Shown piece after piece: positions 25,696 through 35,439 of a stretch of 64,000 nucleotides of DNA. Position 1 is the stretch's first letter. Each line of letters starts with the position of its first letter. Both the position numbers and the translations under genes were made by a program. This DNA is from Oscillospiraceae bacterium (GTDB lineage Bacteria; Bacillota; Clostridia; Oscillospirales; CAG-272): the NCBI GenBank assembly GCA_015064555.1, contig SVRZ01000009.1:1-64000 (forward strand). Reading direction: 5' to 3'. A model generated the notes under the pieces. That model was not told the origin of the DNA. It ran no database searches and saw only the letters and a program-made list of their open reading frames with translations.

Positions 25696-27060
25696 TTACT
25701 GCTTTATTTTGTTATTTTTCTGGCGCGGTCGGATATAACGATAGGTCTTAGCATATGCCAGCACGAAGATAAGCGATACCACAAGCGAGATAAGCTCCGC
25801 CACAGGTGTTGCTATCCATATTCCGTCAACATCGAATATCATCGGCAAAATGAGTATAGAAAGCATCTGGAATACAAGCGTTCTCGCAAACGACACTATC
25901 GCGGATATAAGTCCGTTATTCAGCGCGGTAAACAGGCTTGAAGTGAATATATTGAAGCCCGCAAGCAGGAATGACACCGAGAACAGGCGGAATGCACCGA
26001 CTGTGATATCACAAAGCACAGCATCATAGCCTACGAATATTTTTGCAAGAGGCATCGATGCCACAAGCGCAAGAGCCGTAAGTGTTACACCCGAAACCGA
26101 AATTATCAGTATACTCTTACCGAAAATATTCTGTAGCTCCTCCTTATTCCCCGCACCGTAGTTGTATCCTATCAGAGGTGCAATACCGACAACATAGCCT
26201 ATATACAGAGCTATAAATATAAACTGAACGTACATTATAACTCCGTAAGCCGAAACTCCGTCCTCACCGAGGAATTTCATAAGCTGGAAGTTATACAGCA
26301 TACCGATGACGGATGAGGATATATTTGACATCAGCTCGGAGGAGCCGTTTACGCATGCCTTCAGCATCGGACGCCACTCGGGCAGTGTCCTCACGATACG
26401 TAAAGGTCTGTCCTTTTTACCTAGGAAGTATATAAATGGAATAACCGCTCCGACAAGCTGACTTATACCTGTTGCCATAGCGGCACCTGCAACGCCCCAT
26501 GAAAACACTGCGATAAACAGAGCATCCAATATCATATTGGTAAAGCCTGCGGCAAGAGTTGCTACAAGTCCGAGCTTTGGCCGCTCTGCTGCAACCAGAA
26601 AGTTCTGAAAAAGGTTCTGAAGCATAAAAGTCACGGTAAAGCCTATGACTATTCTTCCGTAAAGAACGCAGTCACCGATCATCTCCTCGGTAGCGCCCAG
26701 AAAATAGGATATCGGGCGTATAAACACGATGCCTATCAGAGTAAGTAATCCGCCAAGGGCAATCGTCAGATATATCATCATAGTGAAATATCTGTTAGCT
26801 CTTTCGGTATCACCCTCGCCAAGAACCTTGGAAACGAGCGCCGTTCCGCCGCTGCCTATCATAAAGCCCATTCCTCCGAGCACCATAATGAAAGGCATTA
26901 TCAGATTTATTGCCGCAAACGGCGTTTTTCCTACGAAATTAGAAACAAAGAACCCATCTACAACACCGTATATCGATATGAAGACCATCATTAATACGGA
27001 CGGTAGCACGAAGCGGAAAAGTTTTTTGTAATCAAAATGATCAGAAAGCTGTATTTGCAT
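25696..27060 (-). CDS. MATE-family efflux transporter
   Basis: A twelve-helix transporter of 454 residues, the usual length for the family. The first half has FVLPSVLMMVFISIYGVVDGFFVS and MIGSGGTALVSKVLGEGD, the second half GIAPLIGYNYGAGN; these repeated G/N-rich motifs mark the MATE (MOP) superfamily and its multidrug or Na+-coupled efflux members. ATG 27060 is preferred over an upstream in-frame TTG; the ribosome site is weak. The large BspA-like gene ends 27 bases upstream on the same strand, so the two may share a transcript. Substrate unknown. Confidence 0.92.
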   Translation of the reverse strand: MQIQLSDHFDYKKLFRFVLPSVLMMVFISIYGVVDGFFVSNFVGKTPFAAINLIMPFIMVLGGMGFMIGSGGTALVSKVLGEGDTERANRYFTMMIYLTIALGGLLTLIGIVFIRPISYFLGATEEMIGDCVLYGRIVIGFTVTFMLQNLFQNFLVAAERPKLGLVATLAAGFTNMILDALFIAVFSWGVAGAAMATGISQLVGAVIPFIYFLGKKDRPLRIVRTLPEWRPMLKACVNGSSELMSNISSSVIGMLYNFQLMKFLGEDGVSAYGVIMYVQFIFIALYIGYVVGIAPLIGYNYGAGNKEELQNIFGKSILIISVSGVTLTALALVASMPLAKIFVGYDAVLCDITVGAFRLFSVSFLLAGFNIFTSSLFTALNNGLISAIVSFARTLVFQMLSILILPMIFDVDGIWIATPVAELISLVVSLIFVLAYAKTYRYIRPRQKNNKIKQ

Positions 27061-27087
27061 ATATAATTCCAATCCTGAGTTTTAAAA

Positions 27088-30000
27088 TTATCCTACACGT
27101 CCCCAATAAACCTTCGCAGAGCTGTCATAAATCCACATCGATGACCAGTTTAAGGGCCGCGACGATGGCGCACAGTATATCTCAGCGGACACGCGGGAAA
27201 AGGCATATGCGCCTACCGTGGTAACACTGGTAGGAACAAGGAATCTATCCACTTCTGTACAGTAACAGAATGCGTAGTAATCTATCATATTAAGACTATT
27301 CGGAAAATCCACTATGCCTTTCATTGATTTCTGCTCGTAAAAGGCATATGATCCTATGGTTTTGAGCGCAGATTTCGCTTCAAACGACAAGGATGACAAC
27401 GGTACTGCGGTTCCTCCTCCGTTATAGAACAGATATTCGGGGATACTCTCTACATTGCTTGCTATAAGAAGATCTACCGCACCGAATGTTTTTCCCACGT
27501 CACGAAAGGCATATGTTCCTATAGTTTCAAGATTTGTGGCATAATACTTCATGAAGGTAACCGATTTGCAATTATAAAATGCGTACGGAGCAATTTCCGA
27601 CACGTTCGGTACGCTCAAGCTCTTGAGATGAATAGCATTTTTGAATGCATTCTCTCCTATCTGGTATGCCGCTCCTATATCCATATAGACAAGATACGGA
27701 GTCATGGGATCCGTCTCGGAGGTCGAGGGGCAGAACATATTTGCCGGGATTATCGCTCCTGCTTTATCGGAGATAAGAGTAATACCCGTCGAAAGAGTTC
27801 CGGCATCGGCAAAAATAAGATTATCCGCCGCAAATCCGTTAGCGCGCGCATTATAGACGATGCTTGTGATACGAGTGCAATTCATAAAGGCACCCGTTCC
27901 TATAGAAGTAACCATGGAAGAAATAGAAAGATCTGTTATACCCGTGCCGCTGAATGCATATTCGCCTATTGATATATCTGTGCTATAGTTATCGGTAAAG
28001 TAGACACATGTGAGTGAGGTACAGCCCTCAAATGCACTTTTCCCTACAGTTGCAAGAGTGTTTTCGGGTAACAGGTTGAGTTTTATACAGCCACTGAAGG
28101 CAAAATCACCTACGAATGCATTGCTCAAGGGAACCCTCTCGAGAAGCTCACATCCATCAAATGCCCGTACTCCAACCGTGGTGATCGAGGGTGCGGAGGT
28201 GTTTATGCCGACAAGCGCGGATGCCGATGCAAATGCTCTTTCGGATATTACCTTGAGCTTCGGCATATTTACCGCTACCAGAGAGCTGCATCCCTCAAAG
28301 CAAGCGACACCGAGAAAGCTTACCGTATCAAATGATATTTCAGTAAGACTCGTACATTCTCCGAATGCACCGCCGCCGAGGCTCGTGACAGATTTTCCGC
28401 CTGTAACAGTTGCGAGCGAAGAGCATCCGTAAAAAGCAAGCCCCTCTATTTCACAGATCTTACCCGGCAGGCTTATAGCTTCGAGCGACGTACAATATGC
28501 GAATGCCGAGGCATATATTTTCAAGGTATCTTTGTCAAGAACTATTTCGGTAAGGCTTCTGCATCCCCTGAATGCACCCGAGTCTACGGTCACTACGCCG
28601 GTCAGAACTGCCTTTTTTATCGAAGAATCCTCAAATGCATTCATACCGAGGCTCAAGACCGCTCCATTTGTATCTATAGACTCAATGACGGCTGATTTGA
28701 ACACTGCATTTCCCATGTAATAGTCAGCCCCGTTAAATTTTTCAGGGAGCACTACGTCTGTCGCATTCCCATGATAATCTATCAGATAATGCTTATCCCC
28801 AATAGTCACAAATACAAATCCGCCGTCAATCTCAACGAATTCGTACTGAGATGCATCCGTACATATTATCTTGGGATAATCGGTTATATTACTCATGGTC
28901 AGATCATCTTCGTCAAGCTGCGTCCTGTTTTCCAGAATGATCAACCTTATGCAATCGTAGAATGCCCGTGTGCCGAGGTGCAAAACTTTTGACGGAAGCG
29001 ATACGGTCATCAATGCGTGACAATATGAAAAGGCTTCGTTCTCAATATCACTGAGCGTTTCAGACGGTGCGAAGCTGCGAATACCGCTCTCCTGAAATGC
29101 CCCGACTCTGATGGTTATCAGCCCATCTCCGCCAACTATCTCCCCAAGACCGGAGCATTTTGCAAAGGCATATTTACCTATTACGGTTACGCACTCGGGT
29201 ATGGTAACCGAAGCTATACCGGTGCAATGGTAGAACGCAGCATCACGGATTTCGGTTATACCTTCCGGAATCACTATATCTCCGGATATCAGCTCTCCGT
29301 TCAGATAAAGAGATGCGCCCGTTTGGTAAATCGGATTTGAATATATATTGACAAATGCTATATTACACCAAGCGGAAATATCATTTGCATATACCTTTGT
29401 TATTCTCGAATCCGAAAATGCACTTTCTCCTATCTCGCTAACAGATGCCGGTATATTTATGCTGTCAAGCGACTTACAGTTATAGAACGATCTTTTACCG
29501 ATAGAAGATACACTGTCGGGAATAATTAGTTCTGCCAGAGACTCGCATCGATCAAATGAATAATCAAATATGCTTGTTACACCATCCGGTAAAATGATCT
29601 CTTCCACATTGAGACAGCCCGAAAATGCACCGTGTCTGAGATTTCCGCCCGTCATAATTATTCTTTTCAGAGAATCCGGAACATTGTATCTGACATAAGA
29701 CATATATTTGTAGCACTGATTTGCGCCACCGGAATACACACTTCCGAAGATATATCCGAAAACGCTCTCCTCGGTCTCATTTGCAACCATGAGACTCTTG
29801 CCTATATACGGGATAGTAATGCTTTCGACAGCAGAGCATCCGTAGAACGCATTTTCTCCTATCTGATAGACGTCTGACAAAATTACAACTTCCTTCAGCG
29901 ATTTGAAATTGCTGAATGCACCGTATTTTATATCACCGCCGCGTACAGTTATTTTTTCGAGTCGGTCGGGAGCATAACAGGTATTGCTTCCTTGACTTGA

Positions 30001-31794
30001 ATATGCTTGGCGAATACTCGTTCCTCCTTCGTATTGCCAATCTCCGAAAATATATCCGAAGAGCGCCTGTTTTTCAACCGCAATACGAGAACTTCCGACA
30101 AATGGCATATTTACAGATATTATTGAGGAGCAGCCGCTGAAGGCACCCTCGCCGATAAATTCGAGGCTATCCGGCAGATACAGATCCGTAATGCCGATGC
30201 AATTAACGAATGCACGGCACTCTATGGTCTTTATTCCTTCCTTGAGGATCGGCGTAGCACCGCAATCTGCGAAGGCATTTTCCCTGATCGTGACTATTTC
30301 GGTCGGCAAATCTATCGTTCCACCCTTACATCCCGAGAAGGTATAAGACGCGATCTCGGATATCAACGTTCCCTCGGCAAAGCTGATCGTGGGAGATGTG
30401 CCGCGAAAGGCATATTGACCTATTACGCGCACCGCCGCCGGGATGACGAGCGACTCGATCTTGCCGCAATCAGCAAAGGCAAGGCTCATTATTTCTGTCA
30501 CTTGATCGTCTATATATGTATTTTCGGAGTCAGATGCACGAACGAGCAGCATTTCCGATCTTTTTATCAGACATCCGCCTCGGGACATATAATATGCATT
30601 ATCGGGATCGACGGTTATCGAGCCAAACGTACAATTATCAAATGCACCGTCCTCTACGACAGTGACGGTATAGGGCAGCGAAATACAGTTAAATGACATA
30701 CCGCTGAATGCACCCGCAAGAATTTTAGTCACAGGCTTATCAAGGCTCATCGCCGGAACTACCGCATTTTCAAGCTCTTTGTCTGAAACACCGAAAAGGT
30801 AATAGGACGTATAATCCTCAGATAATATATAGACAAATCCGTCCGTAGCAACTCTCTGATATCCGCAAACCGAGCAGATGTTTTTATCGTTGTAGTTATG
30901 ATCTGCCTCCGAGCCCCTGAGCCCCTCGCAGCCACAGCTTGGCGGATTCCAATGCTTTTCATCATCATATTCATACATTTCCTTATCGTAGGTATGATCT
31001 ATCATATCGATATCGGTATACTCTTTAGCACCGCACACCGTACAATAAGCAGTTGAAACACCGAGCTCGGTACAGGTCGGCAGCTTTGTTACATAAGGAT
31101 CGGAAAATGAATGCTCTTCCCTTTGCTCGAGCTCCTCACAGCCACATGTATAGCTGAACCAATGATGTGTCTTATCGCTCGAGTACACCGTTTCCACCGC
31201 GTGCTCTACTATCGGGATAGGCTCTGTTTTTTCTGCATCGCAGCCATAGCTTGTGCAACGATAATGCATCTCGCCCTCTTCGGTGCAGGTAGGAGCCTTG
31301 ATAATTTCACCTTCGCTCCAGGTATGCTCCCACTTTATTATTTCGCATCCACAGGTCCAAATCTCCCAGTGATACATATCATCAAATGCGTATCCATCAA
31401 CAGTATGATACCTCGCCGGTATCGAGGACTTAACGGTATAGCCGCATACGTAACAGGATTTACTCTTCTCACCGGGGGTTGTACAGGTTGGCTCAAGAGT
31501 TACGGTTTCCTCTCCAAACTTATGCGATCCATAATCCGCAACATATCCTTGCTTCTCTGCCTCTTCACAGCAGTTTGAAGGACGGTAATGCTTTTTATCG
31601 TTATAAACGAATTCATCGCTGTAGGTGTGCTCGTGCTTGATAAAACAACCGCACTCGTCACAGATACTATCCATATCGAGGTCCTTGTGGATCTCGCATT
31701 TCTGCTCGCTGCCGGCAGTCGATCCCATATTGATACATGCGCACAAAATCATAGCTACACAAAATATCAAAGTCGCAAAAGCATACCTTCTCAT
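27088..31794 (-). CDS. Very large BspA-like leucine-rich repeat surface lipoprotein
   Basis: Encodes 1568 residues. A signal peptide ends at a lipobox-like LCAC (Cys20). Residues ~30-320 hold about six Cys/His-rich repeats with the pattern PTCTEEGE...CxxCG plus HTY/HTW, a module common in surface proteins of gut Clostridia. From ~330 to the end run some 40 LRR_5 (BspA) repeats, recognisable by AFxxCxxLxxIxIPxxVxxIGxxAF-type spacing (IGKYAF, IGEGAFSGC, IGTYAF). Such proteins bind host matrix or other cells, so adhesion is the likely role. ATG 31794 follows GGAGGTG and a consensus promoter. No LPxTG or S-layer anchor is seen, consistent with lipid anchoring. Confidence 0.92.
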   Translation of the reverse strand: MRRYAFATLIFCVAMILCACINMGSTAGSEQKCEIHKDLDMDSICDECGCFIKHEHTYSDEFVYNDKKHYRPSNCCEEAEKQGYVADYGSHKFGEETVTLEPTCTTPGEKSKSCYVCGYTVKSSIPARYHTVDGYAFDDMYHWEIWTCGCEIIKWEHTWSEGEIIKAPTCTEEGEMHYRCTSYGCDAEKTEPIPIVEHAVETVYSSDKTHHWFSYTCGCEELEQREEHSFSDPYVTKLPTCTELGVSTAYCTVCGAKEYTDIDMIDHTYDKEMYEYDDEKHWNPPSCGCEGLRGSEADHNYNDKNICSVCGYQRVATDGFVYILSEDYTSYYLFGVSDKELENAVVPAMSLDKPVTKILAGAFSGMSFNCISLPYTVTVVEDGAFDNCTFGSITVDPDNAYYMSRGGCLIKRSEMLLVRASDSENTYIDDQVTEIMSLAFADCGKIESLVIPAAVRVIGQYAFRGTSPTISFAEGTLISEIASYTFSGCKGGTIDLPTEIVTIRENAFADCGATPILKEGIKTIECRAFVNCIGITDLYLPDSLEFIGEGAFSGCSSIISVNMPFVGSSRIAVEKQALFGYIFGDWQYEGGTSIRQAYSSQGSNTCYAPDRLEKITVRGGDIKYGAFSNFKSLKEVVILSDVYQIGENAFYGCSAVESITIPYIGKSLMVANETEESVFGYIFGSVYSGGANQCYKYMSYVRYNVPDSLKRIIMTGGNLRHGAFSGCLNVEEIILPDGVTSIFDYSFDRCESLAELIIPDSVSSIGKRSFYNCKSLDSINIPASVSEIGESAFSDSRITKVYANDISAWCNIAFVNIYSNPIYQTGASLYLNGELISGDIVIPEGITEIRDAAFYHCTGIASVTIPECVTVIGKYAFAKCSGLGEIVGGDGLITIRVGAFQESGIRSFAPSETLSDIENEAFSYCHALMTVSLPSKVLHLGTRAFYDCIRLIILENRTQLDEDDLTMSNITDYPKIICTDASQYEFVEIDGGFVFVTIGDKHYLIDYHGNATDVVLPEKFNGADYYMGNAVFKSAVIESIDTNGAVLSLGMNAFEDSSIKKAVLTGVVTVDSGAFRGCRSLTEIVLDKDTLKIYASAFAYCTSLEAISLPGKICEIEGLAFYGCSSLATVTGGKSVTSLGGGAFGECTSLTEISFDTVSFLGVACFEGCSSLVAVNMPKLKVISERAFASASALVGINTSAPSITTVGVRAFDGCELLERVPLSNAFVGDFAFSGCIKLNLLPENTLATVGKSAFEGCTSLTCVYFTDNYSTDISIGEYAFSGTGITDLSISSMVTSIGTGAFMNCTRITSIVYNARANGFAADNLIFADAGTLSTGITLISDKAGAIIPANMFCPSTSETDPMTPYLVYMDIGAAYQIGENAFKNAIHLKSLSVPNVSEIAPYAFYNCKSVTFMKYYATNLETIGTYAFRDVGKTFGAVDLLIASNVESIPEYLFYNGGGTAVPLSSLSFEAKSALKTIGSYAFYEQKSMKGIVDFPNSLNMIDYYAFCYCTEVDRFLVPTSVTTVGAYAFSRVSAEIYCAPSSRPLNWSSMWIYDSSAKVYWGRVG

Positions 31795-31832
31795 AACACA
31801 CCTCCGTCTAAATATTTTATACTTTTTATTCA

Positions 31833-31861
31833 ATTGTAGCACAGTTCGATACATTTGTCAA
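31833..31861 (-). promoter_or_regulatory. Promoter of the BspA-like gene
   Basis: Minus strand: TTGACA (31856-31861), a 17-base spacer and TACAAT (31833-31838), about 40 bases before the start at 31794. Its position shows that the longer open frame cannot be translated from its first codon. Confidence 0.88.
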
Positions 31862-31953
31862 CGATGCACAGCTTTTTTTCGCGCTCTGATACACCTCTTT
31901 CCCCAATCTGTCTGCGCAGAGGTCAAATTAAGAAAAAAATAATCGAAATAACC

Positions 31954-31982
31954 TTTACTTTCTGCCGAATTTATGTTAAAAT
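31954..31982 (+). promoter_or_regulatory. Promoter of the DUF951-ruvA-ruvB unit
   Basis: TTTACT (31954-31959), a 17-base spacer and TAAAAT (31977-31982), about 35 bases before the DUF951 start. Confidence 0.65.
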
Positions 31983-32017
31983 GTATATTGGAGTGTTATT
32001 TTGATAAGGAGAAGTAT

Positions 32018-32215
32018 ATGCCTATTGTCAGATTTTCGGCAGGCGACGTTCTGGTTTTAAAAAAGAAGCATCCCTGCTCATCCGATGAATTCACCGTTAT
32101 GCGGGCAGGAAGCGACGTCAGGATAGTATGCCGCGGCTGCGGCAGAGATATGACTCTCCCGAGAGAGACACTTGAAAAATCAATAAAGAGGGTTATCGGT
32201 GCATCCGATACCTGA
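32018..32215 (+). CDS. DUF951 family small protein
   Basis: A 65-residue basic protein matching the DUF951 (YyzM-like) pattern: FSAGDVLVLKKKHPC, then VCRGCGRDMTLPRETLEK. The paired cysteines suggest metal binding; the family is widespread in Bacillota and uncharacterised, with a nucleic-acid role often guessed. ATG 32018 follows AAGGAGAAG and the promoter; an earlier in-frame codon lacks both. It is 16 bases before ruvA. Confidence 0.88.
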   Translation: MPIVRFSAGDVLVLKKKHPCSSDEFTVMRAGSDVRIVCRGCGRDMTLPRETLEKSIKRVIGASDT

Positions 32216-32231
32216 AGAGGACGGTAGATCA

Positions 32232-32846
32232 ATGTTTTATTATATACAGGGTGAGCTTGCCTACAAGGACCTTAACACCTGCGTTCTTGATTGCGGCGGA
32301 GTCGGCTACAAGCTTACCGTCAGCAGGATAACCTCAGAAGAGCTTTCCTCATCCGTAGGAAAAAAGGTAAAGCTTTTCACGCATCTTGCGATTCGCGAGG
32401 ACGATATCGAGCTTTTCGGCTTCGGCTCGGAGAACGAACGCTCCTGCTTCAATTCACTTACCACGGTGAGCGGTGTAGGACCTAAGGTGGCTATGAGCAT
32501 TTTATCGGTCATGACTCCCGACGATCTTATATCAGCAATATATTCCGAGGACGTCAAGGCTATCGCAAAAGCACCCGGCATAGGTTCAAAGACCGCGGCG
32601 AGGATAGTCCTTGAGCTCCGTGATAAGATCGCCAAGGATATGCCTCTTGTTGATGCTAAAACGCTCAACAGGGGCTCATCGGCAAGCGTAGCAAAGGGCG
32701 GCGGAAAGAATCTTTCCGAGGCGGCAGAGGCACTTATGGTGCTCGGATACGATAAAAACACCGTTTTGAAGGTGCTGAAGGATATAAACACCGATCTTGA
32801 GGTCGGCGAGATAATAAGGCTCGCTCTCCGCAAATTGGCAGGATAG
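32232..32846 (+). CDS. ruvA: Holliday junction branch migration protein RuvA
   Basis: Binds four-way junctions and loads RuvB. An N-terminal OB-fold (MFYYIQGEL) is followed by two helix-hairpin-helix motifs (GVGPKVAMSILS and APGIGSKTAARIVLEL) and a C-terminal RuvB-binding domain (EALMVLGYDKNTVLKVLK). Length 204 residues. ATG 32232 begins the conserved N-terminus; codons upstream would overlap the DUF951 gene. Fourteen bases separate it from ruvB. Confidence 0.97.
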   Translation: MFYYIQGELAYKDLNTCVLDCGGVGYKLTVSRITSEELSSSVGKKVKLFTHLAIREDDIELFGFGSENERSCFNSLTTVSGVGPKVAMSILSVMTPDDLISAIYSEDVKAIAKAPGIGSKTAARIVLELRDKIAKDMPLVDAKTLNRGSSASVAKGGGKNLSEAAEALMVLGYDKNTVLKVLKDINTDLEVGEIIRLALRKLAG

Positions 32847-32860
32847 GAGTTATTTAAGCT

Positions 32861-33895
32861 ATGATGGATGAAATAAACGAGTTCGATTTTGAAAATCGGA
32901 TAGTTTCAAGCGAATACGATTCAAATCAGGATTACGAGGTAGAAAATTCTCTGCGCCCGAAGGCTATCAGCGAGTATATAGGACAGGAAAAGGCAAAGTC
33001 AAATCTTGAGATATACATAGAAAGCGCAAAGCTGCGCGGTGATGCACTCGACCACGTTCTTCTCTACGGCCCTCCTGGTCTCGGAAAAACAACGCTGGCA
33101 GGTATTATCGCTTCAGAAATGGGTGTGAATATACGCACTACATCGGGCCCCGCGATTGAAAAGCAGGGCGATCTTGCCGCTATACTTACAAATCTTTCAG
33201 AGGGCGACGTGCTTTTCATAGACGAGATACACCGCCTTTCCAAGGCCATAGAGGAAATACTCTATCCCGCTATGGAGGATTATTCGCTCGATATAATAAT
33301 AGGAAAAGGCCCGAGTGCGAGATCCATCCGACTTCCTATACCCAAGTTTACACTGATCGGTGCGACCACAAGGGCGGGACAGCTTACCTCTCCCTTGCGT
33401 GACAGATTTGGAGTTCTGCTCAAGCTTGAGCTTTACACCACCGAGGAGCTTGCAGCTATAGTAAAGCGCTCGTCATCTATTCTCGGAATCGAGATTACCG
33501 ATGACGGTGCTACAGGAATAGCTTCACGCTCAAGAGGTACTCCCCGTATAGCAAACAGGCTTCTCAAGCGAGTGCGCGATTTTGCTTTGGTAAAGGGCGA
33601 CGGAGTCATAACCTCGGAAATAGCAAAGCTTGCGCTCGAGGCGCTTGAGATAGATGATCTCGGTCTTGATAACGTGGACAGAAGGATGCTCGAGGCAATA
33701 ATCAAATTCTATGCGGGAGGGCCTGTAGGACTTGATACTCTTTCAGCAACTATAGGTGAAGAGGCCATCACTATCGAGGACGTTTATGAGCCTTACCTTA
33801 TGCAGATAGGATTTCTTGCACGTACTCCTCGCGGTAGATGCGCCACCAAGCTGGCATACGATCATTTGAATATACCTTACAGTTCAAATGATTGA
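32861..33895 (+). CDS. ruvB: Holliday junction branch migration ATPase RuvB
   Basis: AAA+ motor that drives branch migration with RuvA. The family N-terminus ([21 protein letters not shown]) leads to [11 protein letters not shown] (Walker A), [22 protein letters not shown] (Walker B), GATTRAG (sensor 1) and the C-terminal winged helix ([10 protein letters not shown]). Length 344 is normal. No ruvC is nearby, as usual in Bacillota, where RecU resolves junctions. A long hairpin with a T-run follows. Confidence 0.97.
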   Translation: MMDEINEFDFENRIVSSEYDSNQDYEVENSLRPKAISEYIGQEKAKSNLEIYIESAKLRGDALDHVLLYGPPGLGKTTLAGIIASEMGVNIRTTSGPAIEKQGDLAAILTNLSEGDVLFIDEIHRLSKAIEEILYPAMEDYSLDIIIGKGPSARSIRLPIPKFTLIGATTRAGQLTSPLRDRFGVLLKLELYTTEELAAIVKRSSSILGIEITDDGATGIASRSRGTPRIANRLLKRVRDFALVKGDGVITSEIAKLALEALEIDDLGLDNVDRRMLEAIIKFYAGGPVGLDTLSATIGEEAITIEDVYEPYLMQIGFLARTPRGRCATKLAYDHLNIPYSSND

Positions 33896-33953
33896 TTTTT
33901 TGTAAAATCGAGATTTATTTAACGGCAGAAATCGTAAAAATGTCACAACAAAA

Positions 33954-34010
33954 GAAGCATAAAGCTTGTTTCCACCGCAAGACGGTGCTAAGCTTTATGC
34001 CTCTTTTTTT
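33954..34010 (+). terminator. Intrinsic terminator after ruvB
   Basis: GAAGCATAAAGCTT pairs with AAGCTTTATGCCTC (one mismatch), with an inner CACCG/CGGTG, and seven T follow. It lies between converging ruvB and rpe and may act on both. Confidence 0.85.
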
Positions 34011-34076
34011 ATTTTTCTAAAAAACATTTAGCCGTTTATCGGATAACCTTTGCCAAGCTTTTATAACGTCTTTCGA

Positions 34077-34721
34077 TCACGTGCGCAAAGCATTTATAGC
34101 CTCGCACCTATCCTTTGCCTTGAATACAGAGCTTCCTGCCACGAGGATATTTGCACCTGCGGCGATCGCATCGGCAGCATTGGAGGGTGTTATTCCGCCA
34201 TCGACCTGTATGTCTATGGAAATGTCTCTGCGGTCGGCTTCCTCCCTTATGCGCTTTACCTTAAGCAAGGTTTCAGGTATAAGAGCCTGACCTCCGTACC
34301 CGGGCTCGACTGTCATAACAAGTATCATATCGCATTTATCAAGATATGGGAAAACTACCTCTGCAGGAGTATTCGGCTTTATCGAAACGGCCGCCCTTGC
34401 CCCCTTCTTATGTATCAGGTCTATGATCTCTTCAGCAACGCTCGTAGCCTCATAATGGAAGGTCAGAATATCCGCCCCTGCATCAATGAAGCGCTCTACG
34501 TATCTCTCGGGCTTCTCTATCATGAGATGAACGTCAAAAACCATATCACTCTTCTTGCGAAGTGCCTCAATTACAGGCAGACCAAACGAAATATTGGTCA
34601 CGAACATACCGTCCATAACGTCAAGGTGTACCATATCCGCACCGCATCTTTCGATATCGGCAACCTCCTCGCCGAGCGCGGAAAAATCTGCCGCGAGAAC
34701 AGATGGAGAAATTTTTATCAT
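34077..34721 (-). CDS. rpe: Ribulose-phosphate 3-epimerase
   Basis: Interconverts ribulose 5-phosphate and xylulose 5-phosphate in the pentose phosphate pathway. A TIM-barrel protein of 214 residues with family motifs SPSVLAADF (residues 5-13), HLDVMDGMFVTNISFG, DVHLMIEKP, VEPGYGGQ and DGGITPSNA, supplying the His/Asp metal site. ATG 34721 follows AAAGGAATATAAAA; 29 upstream in-frame codons have no family similarity. The neighbours are MEP-pathway genes separated by 240 bases. Confidence 0.96.
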   Translation of the reverse strand: MIKISPSVLAADFSALGEEVADIERCGADMVHLDVMDGMFVTNISFGLPVIEALRKKSDMVFDVHLMIEKPERYVERFIDAGADILTFHYEATSVAEEIIDLIHKKGARAAVSIKPNTPAEVVFPYLDKCDMILVMTVEPGYGGQALIPETLLKVKRIREEADRRDISIDIQVDGGITPSNAADAIAAGANILVAGSSVFKAKDRCEAINALRT

Positions 34722-34876
34722 TTTTATATTCCTTTCATTAGTATCATTCTGTGTCGCAAAAATCATATGCGCATAAACTGTTAGCATTGCAGACAACGGC
34801 AAATACACGCCCGGGGGACATTAAAGCTAAGGACGTTTCAGTAAGCGTCGGGCGATCGGTTTGCCTTTATATATGC

Positions 34877-34907
34877 GGCTGCCGAGTGAGCATTTCACAA
34901 GGCAGCC
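34877..34907. other. Hairpin in the rpe-ispF gap
   Basis: GGCTGCC (34877-34883) pairs with GGCAGCC (34901-34907) with an inner GTGA/TCAC, inside 238 bases of non-coding sequence between two minus-strand genes. No T-run on either strand. It may be an RNA structure or a site that weakens read-through from ispF into rpe; nothing else was recognised in the gap. Confidence 0.4.
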
Positions 34908-34959
34908 TTAGGACATTTATCCATTCGTCGCCGCATTTGTCATTCTGCGTTTTATGGTT

Positions 34960-35439
34960 TTATAGCTCTATAAGCGCCACCGCGTGTGCACTTATACCCT
35001 CCTCGCGCCCGGTAAAGCCCAGGTGCTCCTCAGTTGTCGCCTTTACGTTTATTCTCGAAATATCGCATCCAAGACAAAAGGCTATATTTTCGCGCATCCT
35101 CTCGATAAAGGGTGCTACCTTAGGCCTTTGAAGAATGACGGTAGCATCCACATTTACGACACGTATACCCCTTTCATCCATCATTTTTCTGACAAGAGTC
35201 ATAAGGTGCATACTGCTGACTCCCAGAAGCTCCGGATCGGTATCAGGAAAATGCCTGCCTATATCTCCGAGGCTCATGGCTCCGAGCAATGCATCCATAA
35301 TTGCGTGAAGAAGAACGTCTGCATCCGAATGACCGAGCAACCCCAGGTGATGCGGAATTTCAACTCCGCCGATTATAAGCCGCCTGTTCGCAACGAGCTT
35401 ATGAACGTCATATCCGTGTCCTATACGCATCTCACTCAT
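34960..35439 (-). CDS. ispF: 2-C-methyl-D-erythritol 2,4-cyclodiphosphate synthase
   Basis: Fifth step of the MEP route to isoprenoids: forms the cyclic diphosphate with release of CMP. Family motifs are [11 protein letters not shown] (metal ligands Asp, His), [11 protein letters not shown] (His) and [17 protein letters not shown], and 159 residues is the normal length. The start overlaps the ispD stop by four bases, so ispD and ispF are coupled. ispE lies separately at 62.8-63.7 kb. Confidence 0.97.
   Translation of the reverse strand: MSEMRIGHGYDVHKLVANRRLIIGGVEIPHHLGLLGHSDADVLLHAIMDALLGAMSLGDIGRHFPDTDPELLGVSSMHLMTLVRKMMDERGIRVVNVDATVILQRPKVAPFIERMRENIAFCLGCDISRINVKATTEEHLGFTGREEGISAHAVALIEL

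Noticed and set aside
34050-34784. 244-codon plus-strand open frame across rpe
   Set aside because: Antisense to a conserved epimerase; composition is typical of a shadow frame.
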